NCBI RefSeq assembly: GCF_019249725.2
Contig: NZ_CP137559.1
Span: forward strand, 3,165,001-3,229,000
DNA length: 64,000 nucleotides
Origin: Segatella hominis
GTDB taxonomy: Bacteria > Bacteroidota > Bacteroidia > Bacteroidales > Bacteroidaceae
Direction of reading: 5' to 3'
This document shows, in pieces, positions 45,126 to 55,146 of the stretch; position 1 is the stretch's first letter; the number at the start of each line of letters is the position of its first letter. The position numbers and the translations under genes are program-made. The notes beneath the pieces are model-generated. The model saw only the letters and a list, made by a program, of their open reading frames with translations. It did not search any database and was not told the DNA's origin.

Positions 45126-45199
45126 CGCTTCAAGATGGGCTTGAACCAACGACCCCCTGATTAACAGTCAGGTGCTCTAACCAACTGAGCTATTGAAGC
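45126..45199 (-). tRNA. tRNA-Asn (GTT), second copy
   Basis: Same as the copy at 45000-45073, separated by 52 bases. One promoter upstream (45242-45273) and one terminator (44964-44998) make a single two-tRNA transcription unit. Confidence 0.92.
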
Positions 45200-45241
45200 A
45201 TTTTGCATCTATAAGAACATGATGTTCCTTATTTGCGACTG

Positions 45242-45273
45242 CAAAAGTACTAACTTTTCGTGATTCTACCAAA
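45242..45273 (-). promoter_or_regulatory. Promoter of the tRNA-Asn pair
   Basis: Minus-strand TTTG (45273-45270), 20 bases, TACTTTTG (45249-45242), matching the consensus. The first tRNA begins about 43 bases further on. Confidence 0.75.
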
Positions 45274-45417
45274 TTTTTTGCCGGTTTTTTTTGAGTTTTT
45301 CTTCAAAAAGTGCATTTTTTTCTTGTTTATAGGCATATTTTAAGACAGAAAATGGCAGTTTTCACAAAGAAATGAGTAATTTTGTAGGCAAATAAACATA
45401 TTAATAAAAAGGTAAGC

Positions 45418-47082
45418 ATGAATAAAATATGGATCTCAATGCTGGCTCTGCTTTTGGCATTGCCAACTTTTGCACAGAAAGATAAAGACCATGATTTCAA
45501 AGTGGCTAAAAACATGGATGTTTTCAATGCCATCTATAAAAACTTGGATATGATGTATGTCGATACACTCAATGCGGATGAGGTTATCGGCTATGGTATC
45601 AAGGCTATGCTCGGTAGTCTTGACCCTTATACTACCTATTATCCTGAGTCAGATCAGAAAGAGTTGAAACGCATGCTTACCGGTAAGTATGCCGGTGTGG
45701 GTGCCCTGATTCGATATAACAACCAGTTGCAGACTGTGGTTATCGACGAACCTTATGAGAATATGCCTGCTGCGGAGGCTGGTCTCAAGAAGGGTGATGT
45801 CATCCTTTCCATTGCAGATACTTCCATGGTTGGCAAGGAAGTGTCATACGTCAGTGATCACCTCCGTGGTGAACCTGGTACGTCCTTTATCATCAAAATC
45901 AAAAGACCGAGCACGGGCAAGGAGATGAAAATGAAGGTTATACGCCGAACCATTCAGATGCCATATCTTCCTTATTATGGTATGTTGCAGAATCAGGTAG
46001 GCTATATCAACTATAATAGTTTTACTGAAAATTCTGCAAGAGATGTACGTCGTGCTTTTATCGACTTGAGAAAACAGGGCGCTAAAAGTTTGGTTTTCGA
46101 CCTGAGAGATAACGGAGGCGGTTCTGTGCAGGAAGCTATCAGTATCGTCAATATGTTCTTGCCTAAAAACAAGCTGATACTGCAGATGAAGGGAAAGTTG
46201 AAACGTTCCAACAATGAGTATAAGACTTCCGTGGAACCGATTGATACGGTGATGCCTATTGCCGTGCTCGTCAATGAAAACACGGCAAGTGCCAGTGAGA
46301 TAACAAGTGGTAGTCTGCAGGACTATGATAGAGCTATTATATTAGGTACGCGCACGTATGGAAAAGGTTTGGTTCAGGCAACCATGGATTTGCCTTACAA
46401 CGGACAGATGAAACTGACCACTGCCAAGTATTATATTCCAAGCGGAAGATGTGTGCAGGCTTTGAACTATAAACATTCGAGGGGCGGATATGTGGAGCAT
46501 GTGCCAGATTCATTGACCAAGGTCTTCTATACCGTGGGCGGTAGAGAAGTGCGTGACGGTGGCGGTATCAAACCAGATGTAGAGGTAAAGCCAGATTCAC
46601 TTCCAAATATTGCCTTCTATTTAGCAGGAGCACGTGACAGTAATGAGGTGATGCTTAATTATGAGGTGGATTACATTGCCAAGCATCCAACGATTGCATC
46701 ACCAGAGGAATTTGCTTTGACGGATGCAGATTATGAGGAATTCAAGGCAAGGGTGCTGAAGGCAAACTTTAAGTATGACCGTGAAACAGAAAAATACTTG
46801 AAGGATTTGGAGAAACTTGCTAAGTTTGAAGGATATTATGAGGATGCCAAACCGGAGTTTGAAGCACTGAAGAAAAAACTGAGTCATAATGTGGCAAAGG
46901 ATCTGGATTATAATAAGGCTACTATCAAGCGATTGCTGGAAAACGCGATCGTGGCAGCTTACTATTATCAGGCAGGTGCCATCCGCAATTCCCTGAGATA
47001 TGACAAGGTGGTAAAGGAAGCGTCCCGCCTCTTGAATTCTCCGGAAGAATATGCCAAGATTTTGCATCCTAAGAAAAAATAA
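45418..47082 (+). CDS. S41 family C-terminal processing protease (CtpA type)
   Basis: A 554-residue secreted tail-specific protease. Signal peptide MNKIWISMLALLLALPTFAQ, then the S41 N-domain (DVFNAIYKNLDMMYVD), a PDZ domain (GVGALIRYN...AAEAGLKKGDVILSIADTSM...GEPGTSFIIKIKRP), and the peptidase core with the catalytic Ser in ENTASASEITSGSLQDYDRAIILG and Lys in RTYGKGLVQ. These are the defining S41 residues. It ends with a KRLLENAIVAAYYYQ helical tail. Such enzymes process outer-membrane proteins in Bacteroidota. Confidence 0.93.
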   Translation: MNKIWISMLALLLALPTFAQKDKDHDFKVAKNMDVFNAIYKNLDMMYVDTLNADEVIGYGIKAMLGSLDPYTTYYPESDQKELKRMLTGKYAGVGALIRYNNQLQTVVIDEPYENMPAAEAGLKKGDVILSIADTSMVGKEVSYVSDHLRGEPGTSFIIKIKRPSTGKEMKMKVIRRTIQMPYLPYYGMLQNQVGYINYNSFTENSARDVRRAFIDLRKQGAKSLVFDLRDNGGGSVQEAISIVNMFLPKNKLILQMKGKLKRSNNEYKTSVEPIDTVMPIAVLVNENTASASEITSGSLQDYDRAIILGTRTYGKGLVQATMDLPYNGQMKLTTAKYYIPSGRCVQALNYKHSRGGYVEHVPDSLTKVFYTVGGREVRDGGGIKPDVEVKPDSLPNIAFYLAGARDSNEVMLNYEVDYIAKHPTIASPEEFALTDADYEEFKARVLKANFKYDRETEKYLKDLEKLAKFEGYYEDAKPEFEALKKKLSHNVAKDLDYNKATIKRLLENAIVAAYYYQAGAIRNSLRYDKVVKEASRLLNSPEEYAKILHPKKK

Positions 47083-47191
47083 AGTGCATACGATACCTGC
47101 CTATATCTGAAGGAAATAAGTATGATTTTGGCTGAAATCCATGCACAATCCATTAAAAATGCGCATGTTAGGAATAAAAAGTTCCATTTTT

Positions 47192-47223
47192 TTTGGATAA
47201 TATCGAAATTATTCGTAATTTTG
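47192..47223 (+). promoter_or_regulatory. Promoter of the rimP-nusA-infB operon
   Basis: TTTG (47192-47195), 20 bases, TAATTTTG (47216-47223), exact consensus. A leader of about 55 bases precedes the rimP start. Confidence 0.8.
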
Positions 47224-47240
47224 CAAACGTTCAGTGGAAT

Positions 47241-47277
47241 GAGGGGCTCGCAAAGAGTTCCTCATTTTATTTTAATA
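47241..47277 (+). promoter_or_regulatory. Leader hairpin with T-rich tail before rimP (candidate attenuator)
   Basis: ATGAGGGGCTC and GAGTTCCTCAT (about 47240-47266) form an 11-pair stem, using two G-T pairs, with the loop GCAAA, followed immediately by TTTTATTTT (about 47267-47275). It lies between the promoter and the rimP ATG and looks like an intrinsic terminator that could attenuate the operon. Regulation of rimP-nusA by leader structures is known in other bacteria. Confidence 0.6.
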
Positions 47278-47285
47278 AGGTATAT

Positions 47286-47753
47286 ATGATTGACAAAAAC
47301 GTCGTAAAAACATTAGTGGATGAGTGGCTCCAAGATAAGGAATATTTCTTGGTAGGCATCGAAATTAGTCAAGACAACAAGATTGTCGTGGAAATCGACC
47401 ACGCCGATGGTGTGTGGATTGAGGATTGCGTGGAACTCAGTAGATATATTGAGGACCATTTGAATCGTGATGAGGAAGACTTTGAACTGGAGGTGGGTTC
47501 TGCAGGATTGGGACAGCCATTCAAGGTGCCTCAGCAGTACATCAACTTTGTTGGCAAAGAAGTCGAGGTGCTTGATGCCGATGGCAAAAAAGTAAAGGGC
47601 ATCCTCAAGGCTGTCGATGGCAATGATTTTACAGTAGGTGTTGAAGAAAAGGTAAAAGTGGAAGGCAAGAAGCGTCCGGTAAAACAGGAAGTAGATTATG
47701 CTTTCCAGATGGATAAAGTAAAATATACAAAATACGTAATAAGTTTCAAATAA
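47286..47753 (+). CDS. rimP: Ribosome maturation factor RimP
   Basis: A 155-residue RimP that assists 30S assembly. Family blocks: FLVGIEISQDNKIVVEIDHADGVWIEDCVELSRYIEDHL, ELEVGSAGLGQPFKVPQQYINFVGKEVEVLDADGKKVKGILKAVDG. I chose the ATG at 47286 because a longer frame begins in the promoter region. nusA follows three bases after the stop. Confidence 0.95.
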   Translation: MIDKNVVKTLVDEWLQDKEYFLVGIEISQDNKIVVEIDHADGVWIEDCVELSRYIEDHLNRDEEDFELEVGSAGLGQPFKVPQQYINFVGKEVEVLDADGKKVKGILKAVDGNDFTVGVEEKVKVEGKKRPVKQEVDYAFQMDKVKYTKYVISFK

Positions 47754-47756
47754 ACT

Positions 47757-49019
47757 ATGGCTAAGAAAGAGCAAGAATTAACTGCGAGTATGATTGATAC
47801 ATTTCGCGAGTTCAAAGAAACCAAGAATATCGACCGTACAACTTTGGTGAGCGTGTTGGAGGAAAGTTTCCGCAATGTGCTTGCTAAGATTTTTGGTAGT
47901 GATGAAAACTTCGATGTGATTGTTAATCCTGATAAAGGTGACTTTGAAATTTACCGCAATCGTGTCGTTGTTGCTGATGGCGAGGTGGAAGATGAAAATA
48001 AGGAAATCGCTTTGACTGAGGCTCGTAAAATCCAGGCTGACTATGAGGTAGGCGAGGATGTGAGCGAGAACGTGGATTTCAATAAGTTTGGTCGTCGTGC
48101 CATCTTGACTCTTCGTCAGACCTTGGCTTCTAAGATTTTGGAACTTGAGCATGATTCTCTTTATAATAAGTATAAGGATCGTGTGGGTCAGATTATTTCC
48201 GGTGAGGTTTACCAGATCTGGAAGCGTGAAATCCTGATTGTTGACGACGAGAACAATGAGTTGATTTTGCCAAAGGCAGAGCAGATTCCTGCTGACCAGT
48301 ATCGCAAGGGTGAAACCGTGCGTGCCGTGATCTTGCGTGTAGATAATGAGAACAATAATCCTAAGATTATCCTGAGCCGTACAGCACCTATCTTCTTGCA
48401 GCGCCTGTTGGAGGCTGAGGTTCCTGAAATCGCAGAGGGACTGATTGCTATCCGTCGCATAGCCCGTATGCCAGGTGAGCGCGCCAAGATTGCTGTGGAG
48501 ACTTTCGACGAGCGTATCGACCCTGTAGGAGCCTGCGTGGGTGTGAAGGGTAGCCGTGTACATGGTATCGTACGTGAGTTGTGCAATGAAAACTTAGACG
48601 TAATCAACTATAGCAGCAACGTGAAGTTGTTCATTCAGCGTGCTTTGGCACCTGCAAGAATTTCTTCAGTTAATATAGATGATGAAAACAAGAAGGCTGA
48701 GGTGTTCTTGCAGCCAGAAGAGGTGAGCAAGGCTATCGGTCGCAGTGGTATGAACATCAAGTTGGCTTCTATGTTGACTGAATATACCATTGATGTGTTC
48801 CGTGAGATTGACGAAAGTCAGGCTGACGAGGATATTTATCTGGATGAATTCTCTGATGAAATCGACCAGTGGGTTATCGACGCCATCAAGGGCATCGGAC
48901 TTGATACAGCGAAGCAAGTGCTCAATGCACCTCGCGATATGCTCGTAGAAAAGGCCGACTTGGAGGAAGAGACTGTTGATAACGTATTGAAGGTTTTACG
49001 AGCAGAGTTTGAACAGTAA
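47757..49019 (+). CDS. nusA: Transcription termination/antitermination factor NusA
   Basis: A 420-residue NusA. N-terminal RNA-polymerase-binding domain (residues 1-130), S1 domain (RVGQIISGEVYQIWKREILIVDDENNELILPKAEQIP), then two KH domains (RRIARMPGERAKIAVETFDERIDPVGACVGVKGSRVHGIVRELCNENLDVINY and PEEVSKAIGRSGMNIKLASMLTEYTIDVFRE) with GXXG loops. The long C-terminal acidic repeats of E. coli NusA are absent; a short helical tail remains. It is in the rimP-nusA-infB operon. Confidence 0.96.
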   Translation: MAKKEQELTASMIDTFREFKETKNIDRTTLVSVLEESFRNVLAKIFGSDENFDVIVNPDKGDFEIYRNRVVVADGEVEDENKEIALTEARKIQADYEVGEDVSENVDFNKFGRRAILTLRQTLASKILELEHDSLYNKYKDRVGQIISGEVYQIWKREILIVDDENNELILPKAEQIPADQYRKGETVRAVILRVDNENNNPKIILSRTAPIFLQRLLEAEVPEIAEGLIAIRRIARMPGERAKIAVETFDERIDPVGACVGVKGSRVHGIVRELCNENLDVINYSSNVKLFIQRALAPARISSVNIDDENKKAEVFLQPEEVSKAIGRSGMNIKLASMLTEYTIDVFREIDESQADEDIYLDEFSDEIDQWVIDAIKGIGLDTAKQVLNAPRDMLVEKADLEEETVDNVLKVLRAEFEQ

Positions 49020-49077
49020 TTCTCTAAAAATCGCATTACAAATAAGAGACAAAAGAAAAGGAGTATAAATAATAAAT

Positions 49078-51948
49078 ATGAGCATCAGATTAAACAAAGC
49101 ACTACGTGAATTGAATATAGGACTTCAGACGGCAGTTGAATTCCTATCTAAGAGAAGTGACCTGGGAGAGGTCGAGGCAGAACCAAGCTTCAAGCTTAGC
49201 GATCAGCAATATAAGGCTCTGACCGATGCCTTCAGTCAGGACAAGAAAGTCCGTGACCAGGCGGAAAAGCTTTTCACCAAGAAAACAAAAGATAAGAAAC
49301 GTGTTCCAGAGCAGAAGGAAGACCGTGAGGAGAATGCCGAGGTGTCTAATGGTAAACAACAGTTTAAACCATTGGGCAAGATAGACTTGGATAGCATCGG
49401 AAAACCTGCTGCTAAGTCTGCTGCTCCTGAGAATCGTAAGGCGTCTGGAAAGGAGTCTGCTGCCGTCAGCTCTGCGCCTGTTACTAATGCTTCTAAGGCT
49501 GAAGTAAAAGCAAGTCATGAACATCAGAAAGGTAATGCTGGCGGACAGATGTCTCACCAGCATAAGCAGAATGGTGAGAGAAATAATGGCCAACAGAAGC
49601 AAAATAATCATAAGTCAATGCAAAATCAGGCTAACAACAATCAGCCACAACAAGGCGAGAAGCCAGCTGAAACAAATGCTTCTGGAAGCGTGTTCACACT
49701 CAAGAGTGAGAAGAAGTTCTCTGCCAATGAACCTAAGGTGTTGGGTAAGATCGATTTGTCTTCCTTGAATCAGAGTACTCGTCCTAAGAAGAAGAGTAAG
49801 GAGGAACGCCGCAAGGAACGTGAGGAAAAACTTGCACAGCAGCACAGTGAGAGAAAGAAACGCGTGCGTATCAATAAGGAACGTGTTGATATCAACGCTG
49901 AGGCTAACCAGGGTAATAATGGGGGCAACAAGAATAATGGTGGCAACCAGAACAACCAGAATGGTGGCAATAAGAAGAAAAAGAATAAGAACAGAAATAA
50001 TAACAACAAGGGCGGCAATCAGAACAACCAGCGTCAGATAGAAGTTGATGACGAGGCTGTAGCACGCCAGGTAAAGGAGACTCTTGCTCGTTTGACCAGC
50101 AAGAGCCAGAACAAGAAGGGCGCTAAATACCGTAAGGAGAAGCGTGAGGCTGTTCAGGAGAAATTGCAAGATCAGGCTCGTCAGGAGCAGAAGGAAAGTA
50201 AGATCCTGAAACTCACGGAGTTCGTTACTGTAAGCGAATTGGCTACGATGATGGACATCAGCGTTACTCAGGTTATCTCTACCTTGATGGGTGTTGGTAT
50301 CATGGTATCTATCAACCAGCGTCTGGATGCAGAGACCATCAACATGGTGGCTGAGGAGTTCGGATTCAAGACCGAATATGTCAGCGCTGAGGTTCAGGAG
50401 GCTGTGAGCGAGGAAGAGGATGATGAGAACGACTTGGTTCCACGTGCTCCAATCGTAACTGTGATGGGTCACGTTGACCATGGTAAGACATCTTTGCTCG
50501 ACTATATCCGCAATACCAATGTGATTGCTGGTGAGGCGGGTGGTATTACCCAGCACATCGGTGCCTACAGTGTGACCCTGAAAAGCGGTCGCAAGGTAAC
50601 CTTCCTGGATACTCCTGGTCATGAGGCGTTTACCGCCATGCGTGCCCGTGGTGCTCAGGCTACCGATATCGCCATCATCATCATCGCTGCCGATGACTCT
50701 GTGATGCCTACTACCAAGGAGGCTATCGCTCATGCTCAGGCTGCTGGTGTGCCAATGGTATTTGCCATCAATAAGATTGATAAACCAGGTGCTAATCCAG
50801 ACCGTATCCGCGAGGACTTGGCGAACATGAACTTGCTTGTTGAAGAATGGGGCGGTAAGTATCAGTGCCAGGAAATCAGTGCCAAGAAGGGTATTGGTGT
50901 TCACGATTTGCTCGACAAGGTGCTCCTTGAGGCTGATATGCTCGACTTGAAGGCTAACCCTAACCGTCGTGCTTCAGGTACCATCATCGAGTCTTCTCTC
51001 GACAAGGGTCGTGGATATGTTTCTACCGTGTTGGTAGCCAATGGTACCTTGAAGGTAGGCGACATCGTTCTCGCCGGTACTTCTTGGGGTCGTGTAAAGG
51101 CAATGTTCAATGAGCGTAATGCCAATATCAAGTCTGCAGCTCCTGCAGAGCCAGCTATCATCCTCGGTTTGAATGGTGCGCCTACTGCAGGTGACCAGTT
51201 CCACGTTATTGAGACAGAACAGGAGGCTCGTGAAATTGCCAACAAGCGTGAGCAGTTGCAGCGTGAACAGGGCTTGCGTACTCAGAAGCGCTTGACCTTG
51301 GGTGATATTTCTCACCGTATTGCACGTGGTGAGTTCCACGAGTTGAACGTCATCGTGAAGGGTGATACCGACGGTTCTGTTGAGGCATTGAGCGACTCAT
51401 TCATCAAACTTTCTACTGAGAAGGTTCAGGTGAACGTAGTCAACAAGGCTGTGGGTCAGATTTCTGAGAACGATGTGATGTTGGCTTCTGCTTCAGATGC
51501 TGTCATCGTTGGTTTCCAGGTTCGTCCATCTGCTGATGCACGTAAGGCTGCTGACCGTGAGGGTGTTGAAATCAACACATACTCTATCATCTACGATGCT
51601 ATCGACGATATCAAGAGTGCGATGGTTGGTATGCTCGACAAGGTGAAGAAGGAAATCGTTACCGGTCAGGTAGAGGTGAAGCAGACCTTCAAGATTTCCA
51701 AGGTGGGTACTATTGCCGGTGGTCTCGTTACCGAGGGTAAGGTACACGCTAAGGATAAGGCTCGCGTCATCCGTGACGGTATCGTCATCCGTACTGCAGA
51801 AATCGGTGCCTTGAAGCGTTACAAGGATGATGTCAAGGAGGTTGTTACCGGTATGGAATGCGGTTTGAGCCTTGTCAACTACAACGATATCCAGGAAGGC
51901 GACGTTATCGAGACCTTCACAGAAATCGAGGTAGAGCAGAAACTTTAA
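49078..51948 (+). CDS. infB: Translation initiation factor IF-2
   Basis: A 956-residue IF-2. The N-terminus (about 1-320) is very rich in Lys, Asn, Gln and Gly, including a [19 protein letters not shown] stretch and a [15 protein letters not shown] run. The GTPase core: [12 protein letters not shown] (G1), [12 protein letters not shown] (G2), [15 protein letters not shown] (G3), [12 protein letters not shown] (G4), and SAKKGIGV (G5). Domains II-IV follow, ending [17 protein letters not shown]. The low-complexity linker is longer than in E. coli but usual in this phylum. Confidence 0.97.
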   Translation: MSIRLNKALRELNIGLQTAVEFLSKRSDLGEVEAEPSFKLSDQQYKALTDAFSQDKKVRDQAEKLFTKKTKDKKRVPEQKEDREENAEVSNGKQQFKPLGKIDLDSIGKPAAKSAAPENRKASGKESAAVSSAPVTNASKAEVKASHEHQKGNAGGQMSHQHKQNGERNNGQQKQNNHKSMQNQANNNQPQQGEKPAETNASGSVFTLKSEKKFSANEPKVLGKIDLSSLNQSTRPKKKSKEERRKEREEKLAQQHSERKKRVRINKERVDINAEANQGNNGGNKNNGGNQNNQNGGNKKKKNKNRNNNNKGGNQNNQRQIEVDDEAVARQVKETLARLTSKSQNKKGAKYRKEKREAVQEKLQDQARQEQKESKILKLTEFVTVSELATMMDISVTQVISTLMGVGIMVSINQRLDAETINMVAEEFGFKTEYVSAEVQEAVSEEEDDENDLVPRAPIVTVMGHVDHGKTSLLDYIRNTNVIAGEAGGITQHIGAYSVTLKSGRKVTFLDTPGHEAFTAMRARGAQATDIAIIIIAADDSVMPTTKEAIAHAQAAGVPMVFAINKIDKPGANPDRIREDLANMNLLVEEWGGKYQCQEISAKKGIGVHDLLDKVLLEADMLDLKANPNRRASGTIIESSLDKGRGYVSTVLVANGTLKVGDIVLAGTSWGRVKAMFNERNANIKSAAPAEPAIILGLNGAPTAGDQFHVIETEQEAREIANKREQLQREQGLRTQKRLTLGDISHRIARGEFHELNVIVKGDTDGSVEALSDSFIKLSTEKVQVNVVNKAVGQISENDVMLASASDAVIVGFQVRPSADARKAADREGVEINTYSIIYDAIDDIKSAMVGMLDKVKKEIVTGQVEVKQTFKISKVGTIAGGLVTEGKVHAKDKARVIRDGIVIRTAEIGALKRYKDDVKEVVTGMECGLSLVNYNDIQEGDVIETFTEIEVEQKL

Positions 51949-52019
51949 TCAAGTGAAGAGTGAAGAACGAAGAGTGAAGAATTCATTTGTCTTTTCGCTC
52001 TATCCTATATATAATAAGG

Positions 52020-52049
52020 TAGGGATGAGTCCTTGGTGACTTATCCCTA
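52020..52049 (+). terminator. Hairpin between infB and sufB
   Basis: TAGGGAT/ATCCCTA plus AGTC/GACT around a six-base loop, 12 pairs. Likely ends the infB transcript. The repeat at 51953-51982 lies just before it. Confidence 0.7.
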
Positions 52050-52086
52050 TTTAGGGTTTAAATAACGAAAGGTTATTCTAAATAAA

Positions 52087-53538
52087 ATGGCAGAGAAAGA
52101 ACAAGAAAAGAATCAGTTTGTCAAGCAGGTGGCTGAGCAGAAATATGAATTCGGCTTTACTACTGATGTGCATACTGAAATTATAGAGAAAGGACTCAAC
52201 GAGGATGTTGTGCGCCTTATCTCACAGAAGAAGGGAGAGCCAGATTGGATGCTCGAATTTCGTCTGAAAGCCTACCATTACTGGAAGACGCTCAAGGAGC
52301 CAAAGTGGGGACACGTACACGTGCCACCTGTTGACTACCAGGAGATTTCATATTATGCAGACCCTTTGGCTAAGAAGCCAAAGAACAAGGAGATTGATCC
52401 TGAGTTGGAGAAGACATTCGATAAACTCGGTATTCCTCTGGAGGAGCGCTTGGCTTTGAGCGGTACCGCTGTGGATGCCATTATGGACTCTGTATCGGTG
52501 AAGACTACCTTCAAGGAGAAACTTCGTGAGAAAGGAGTCATCTTCTGCAGTATTGGTGAGGCTGTAAAGGAACATCCTGATTTGGTAAAAGAGTATTTAG
52601 GAACCGTTGTTCCTTATCGTGATAACTTCTATGCAGCCTTGAACAGTTGTGTATTCAGTGATGGCTCATTCGTCTATATTCCTAAGGGCGTCCGCTGTCC
52701 GATGGAGTTGAGCAGTTACTTCCGCATCAATGCCCGTAACACCGGTCAGTTCGAGCGTACATTGATCATCGCTGATGATGATGCCTACGTTTCTTACTTA
52801 GAGGGATGTACAGCGCCAATGCGTGATGAGAACCAGCTCCATGCAGCTATCGTAGAGATTATTGTCAAGGATAATGCAGAGGTGAAGTACTCTACCGTTC
52901 AGAACTGGTATCCTGGTGATGAACATGGTAAGGGTGGTGTGCTGAACCTGGTAACCAAGCGAGGCGACTTGCGTGGTGTCAACTCTAAGTTGAGCTGGAC
53001 TCAGGTAGAGACGGGTTCTGCGATTACCTGGAAGTATCCTTCCTGTATCTTGCGTGGCGATAACTCTGTAGCTGAGTTCTACAGTGTGGCTGTTACCAAC
53101 AACTATCAGGAGGCTGATACAGGTACCAAGATGATTCACATGGGTAAGAACACCAAGAGTACCATCATCTCGAAGGGTATTTCGGCTGGTCATAGCCAGA
53201 ACTCCTATCGTGGTCTGGTTCGTGCTACATCCAATGCCGATAATGCCCGCAACTACAGTTCCTGCGACTCTTTGTTGCTGGGTAGCGATTGCGGAGCACA
53301 TACCTTCCCATACATGGATGCTCATAACGACACAGCCGTGTTCGAGCATGAGGCAACTACCTCGAAGATTTCAGAAGACCAGCTCTTCTATTGCAATCAG
53401 CGAGGCATTCCTACCGAGGAGGCTGTCGGCTTGATCGTAAACGGTTATGCCAAGGATGTGCTCAACAAGTTGCCTATGGAGTTTGCCGTTGAGGCACAGA
53501 AACTCCTGAGTGTTTCACTCGAAGGAACCGTAGGATAA
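52087..53538 (+). CDS. sufB: Fe-S cluster assembly protein SufB
   Basis: A 483-residue SufB, the main scaffold protein of the SUF machinery. Family blocks: [26 protein letters not shown] near the N-terminus, [84 protein letters not shown], and [49 protein letters not shown]. It starts the suf cluster and is followed by an unrelated outer-membrane barrel gene. Confidence 0.97.
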   Translation: MAEKEQEKNQFVKQVAEQKYEFGFTTDVHTEIIEKGLNEDVVRLISQKKGEPDWMLEFRLKAYHYWKTLKEPKWGHVHVPPVDYQEISYYADPLAKKPKNKEIDPELEKTFDKLGIPLEERLALSGTAVDAIMDSVSVKTTFKEKLREKGVIFCSIGEAVKEHPDLVKEYLGTVVPYRDNFYAALNSCVFSDGSFVYIPKGVRCPMELSSYFRINARNTGQFERTLIIADDDAYVSYLEGCTAPMRDENQLHAAIVEIIVKDNAEVKYSTVQNWYPGDEHGKGGVLNLVTKRGDLRGVNSKLSWTQVETGSAITWKYPSCILRGDNSVAEFYSVAVTNNYQEADTGTKMIHMGKNTKSTIISKGISAGHSQNSYRGLVRATSNADNARNYSSCDSLLLGSDCGAHTFPYMDAHNDTAVFEHEATTSKISEDQLFYCNQRGIPTEEAVGLIVNGYAKDVLNKLPMEFAVEAQKLLSVSLEGTVG

Positions 53539-53587
53539 GCGATAGTTTCTATTGGCTATTACGAAACAAATTTTGAGGTGACGTCTT

Positions 53588-54355
53588 ATGAGAAAGATAA
53601 TGCTTTTATGCTTACTGATGGCAGGTATGTCTGTTGTAGGACAGACTACCTATAAACGACCTAAGTATAAGGATGATGATGTCGAAAGAGTATGGGCGAT
53701 AGATGCTCATATTGGTGGAGGCTTTTATCAGAATGCACATCATACGGGTGCGGAAGTACCAAAGTACCATTTCGGTTCTACCCAGAATATAGGAATGTTG
53801 ACTAAGTTTCATGCGGAATATTATTTGCCGAATACGAATTTTAGTTTAAAGGCAGGTTATGAGCATGAAGAAGTTACCTTTTTGAAGGGGGAGGCTGCTT
53901 ATGACATAAATCAACTGATGTTAGGCGGAAGATGGTATGTTGCTCCTACGGATTGGTGGGTTCAACCTTATGTGGGGCTCGATATGCTTTGTGCTTTTGA
54001 TGCAGAGCATTCAGCTTTCTCTACGTCTGCTTCTATCACGACTGGTTCAATGGGAACGAAGACGTATGAATACGAAGGATATGGTAATATAAGATTACCA
54101 CGTTTCAGTGCAGGACCTGTGGTTGGAGCGGATTTCTATTTGTTTTCTAATATTGCATTACAAGTAGAATACAGCTATCGTCTTGGTTTCGACTCGCACT
54201 ATCGGGCTACTTACATGGAAAAAGGAAGTTCGAATACGTCGTATAATCATGGACAACTGCATCGCCATGCAGTATCAGTAGGTTTAAAGATTAATTTTCC
54301 ATTTACTTTTACTGCTAATGACGGAAGAAGTTTGTGGGATAGCTTGTTTGAATAA
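53588..54355 (+). CDS. Outer-membrane beta-barrel protein inside the suf cluster
   Basis: A 255-residue secreted protein that I do not recognise by name. A signal peptide (MRKIMLLCLLMAGMSVVGQ) precedes alternating strands: AIDAHIGGGFYQNAHH, TKFHAEYYLPNTNFSLKAGYEHEEV, LMLGGRWYVAPTDWWVQPYVGLDMLCAF, GPVVGADFYLFSNIALQVEYSYRLGF and a C-terminal VSVGLKINFPF. It is a barrel of the PorT/OmpA-like kind. It lies between sufB and sufC, 49 bases after and 21 bases before them on the same strand. No clear role in Fe-S assembly is suggested by its sequence. Confidence 0.8.
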   Translation: MRKIMLLCLLMAGMSVVGQTTYKRPKYKDDDVERVWAIDAHIGGGFYQNAHHTGAEVPKYHFGSTQNIGMLTKFHAEYYLPNTNFSLKAGYEHEEVTFLKGEAAYDINQLMLGGRWYVAPTDWWVQPYVGLDMLCAFDAEHSAFSTSASITTGSMGTKTYEYEGYGNIRLPRFSAGPVVGADFYLFSNIALQVEYSYRLGFDSHYRATYMEKGSSNTSYNHGQLHRHAVSVGLKINFPFTFTANDGRSLWDSLFE

Positions 54356-54376
54356 TTATAGATACATAAATATAAT

Positions 54377-55132
54377 ATGTTAGAGGTAAAGAATCTGCAT
54401 GCTACTATTGCAGGCAAAGAAATATTGAAAGGTATCAACCTGACCATTAAGGATGGTGAGATACATGCTATCATGGGACCTAACGGTTCTGGTAAGTCAA
54501 CCTTGAGCGCTGTGCTCACAGGTAACCCTCTCTATACTGTAACCGAGGGCGAGGCTATCTTCAACGGCAAGAACCTCCTGGAGATGAAGCCAGAGGATCG
54601 TGCTCGTGAAGGATTGTTCCTTTCTTTCCAGTATCCAGTGGAGATTCCTGGTGTATCCATGACCAACTTCATGCGTGCGGCTATCAATGCCAAGCGTGAG
54701 TATCAGGGCTTGGAACCATTGAACACCAGCGAATTCATGAAGTTGATGCGTGAGAAACGTGCGTTGGTGGAATTGGATAGCAAGTTGGCTCGCCGTTCAG
54801 TAAACGAAGGCTTCTCGGGTGGTGAGAAGAAGCGCAACGAGATTTTCCAGATGGCGATGTTGGAGCCAAAGCTTTCTATTCTCGATGAAACCGACTCAGG
54901 TCTTGACGTGGATGCGATGCGTATCGTGGCAGACGGTGTGAACAAGATGCATACCGATCAGACTTCTGCCATCGTCATCACTCACTATGAGCGTTTGCTC
55001 GATATGATTAAGCCAAGTGTGGTTCACGTTCTTTATAAAGGTAGAATTGTGAAAACTGCAGGTCCTGAACTTGCCAAGGAGATTGAGACTCGTGGTTATG
55101 ATTGGATCAAGGCTGAGGTAGATGAGAAATAA
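54377..55132 (+). CDS. sufC: Fe-S cluster assembly ATPase SufC
   Basis: A 251-residue ABC-type ATPase. Walker A GPNGSGKSTLSAVLTG, the SufC-type signature FSGGEKKRNEIFQMAMLEPKLSILDETDSGLDVDAMRIVADGV (signature, Walker B and D-loop), and an H-loop VITHYERLL. SufC powers assembly by the SufBCD complex. It overlaps the sufD frame start at TAATG. Confidence 0.97.
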   Translation: MLEVKNLHATIAGKEILKGINLTIKDGEIHAIMGPNGSGKSTLSAVLTGNPLYTVTEGEAIFNGKNLLEMKPEDRAREGLFLSFQYPVEIPGVSMTNFMRAAINAKREYQGLEPLNTSEFMKLMREKRALVELDSKLARRSVNEGFSGGEKKRNEIFQMAMLEPKLSILDETDSGLDVDAMRIVADGVNKMHTDQTSAIVITHYERLLDMIKPSVVHVLYKGRIVKTAGPELAKEIETRGYDWIKAEVDEK

Positions 55133-55146
55133 TGAGGAGGATGGCT

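Noticed and set aside
49615..50904. A 429-codon minus-strand open frame inside infB
   Set aside because: Antisense to IF-2, with Leu/Ile-rich composition that is typical of such shadows, and no start or homology.
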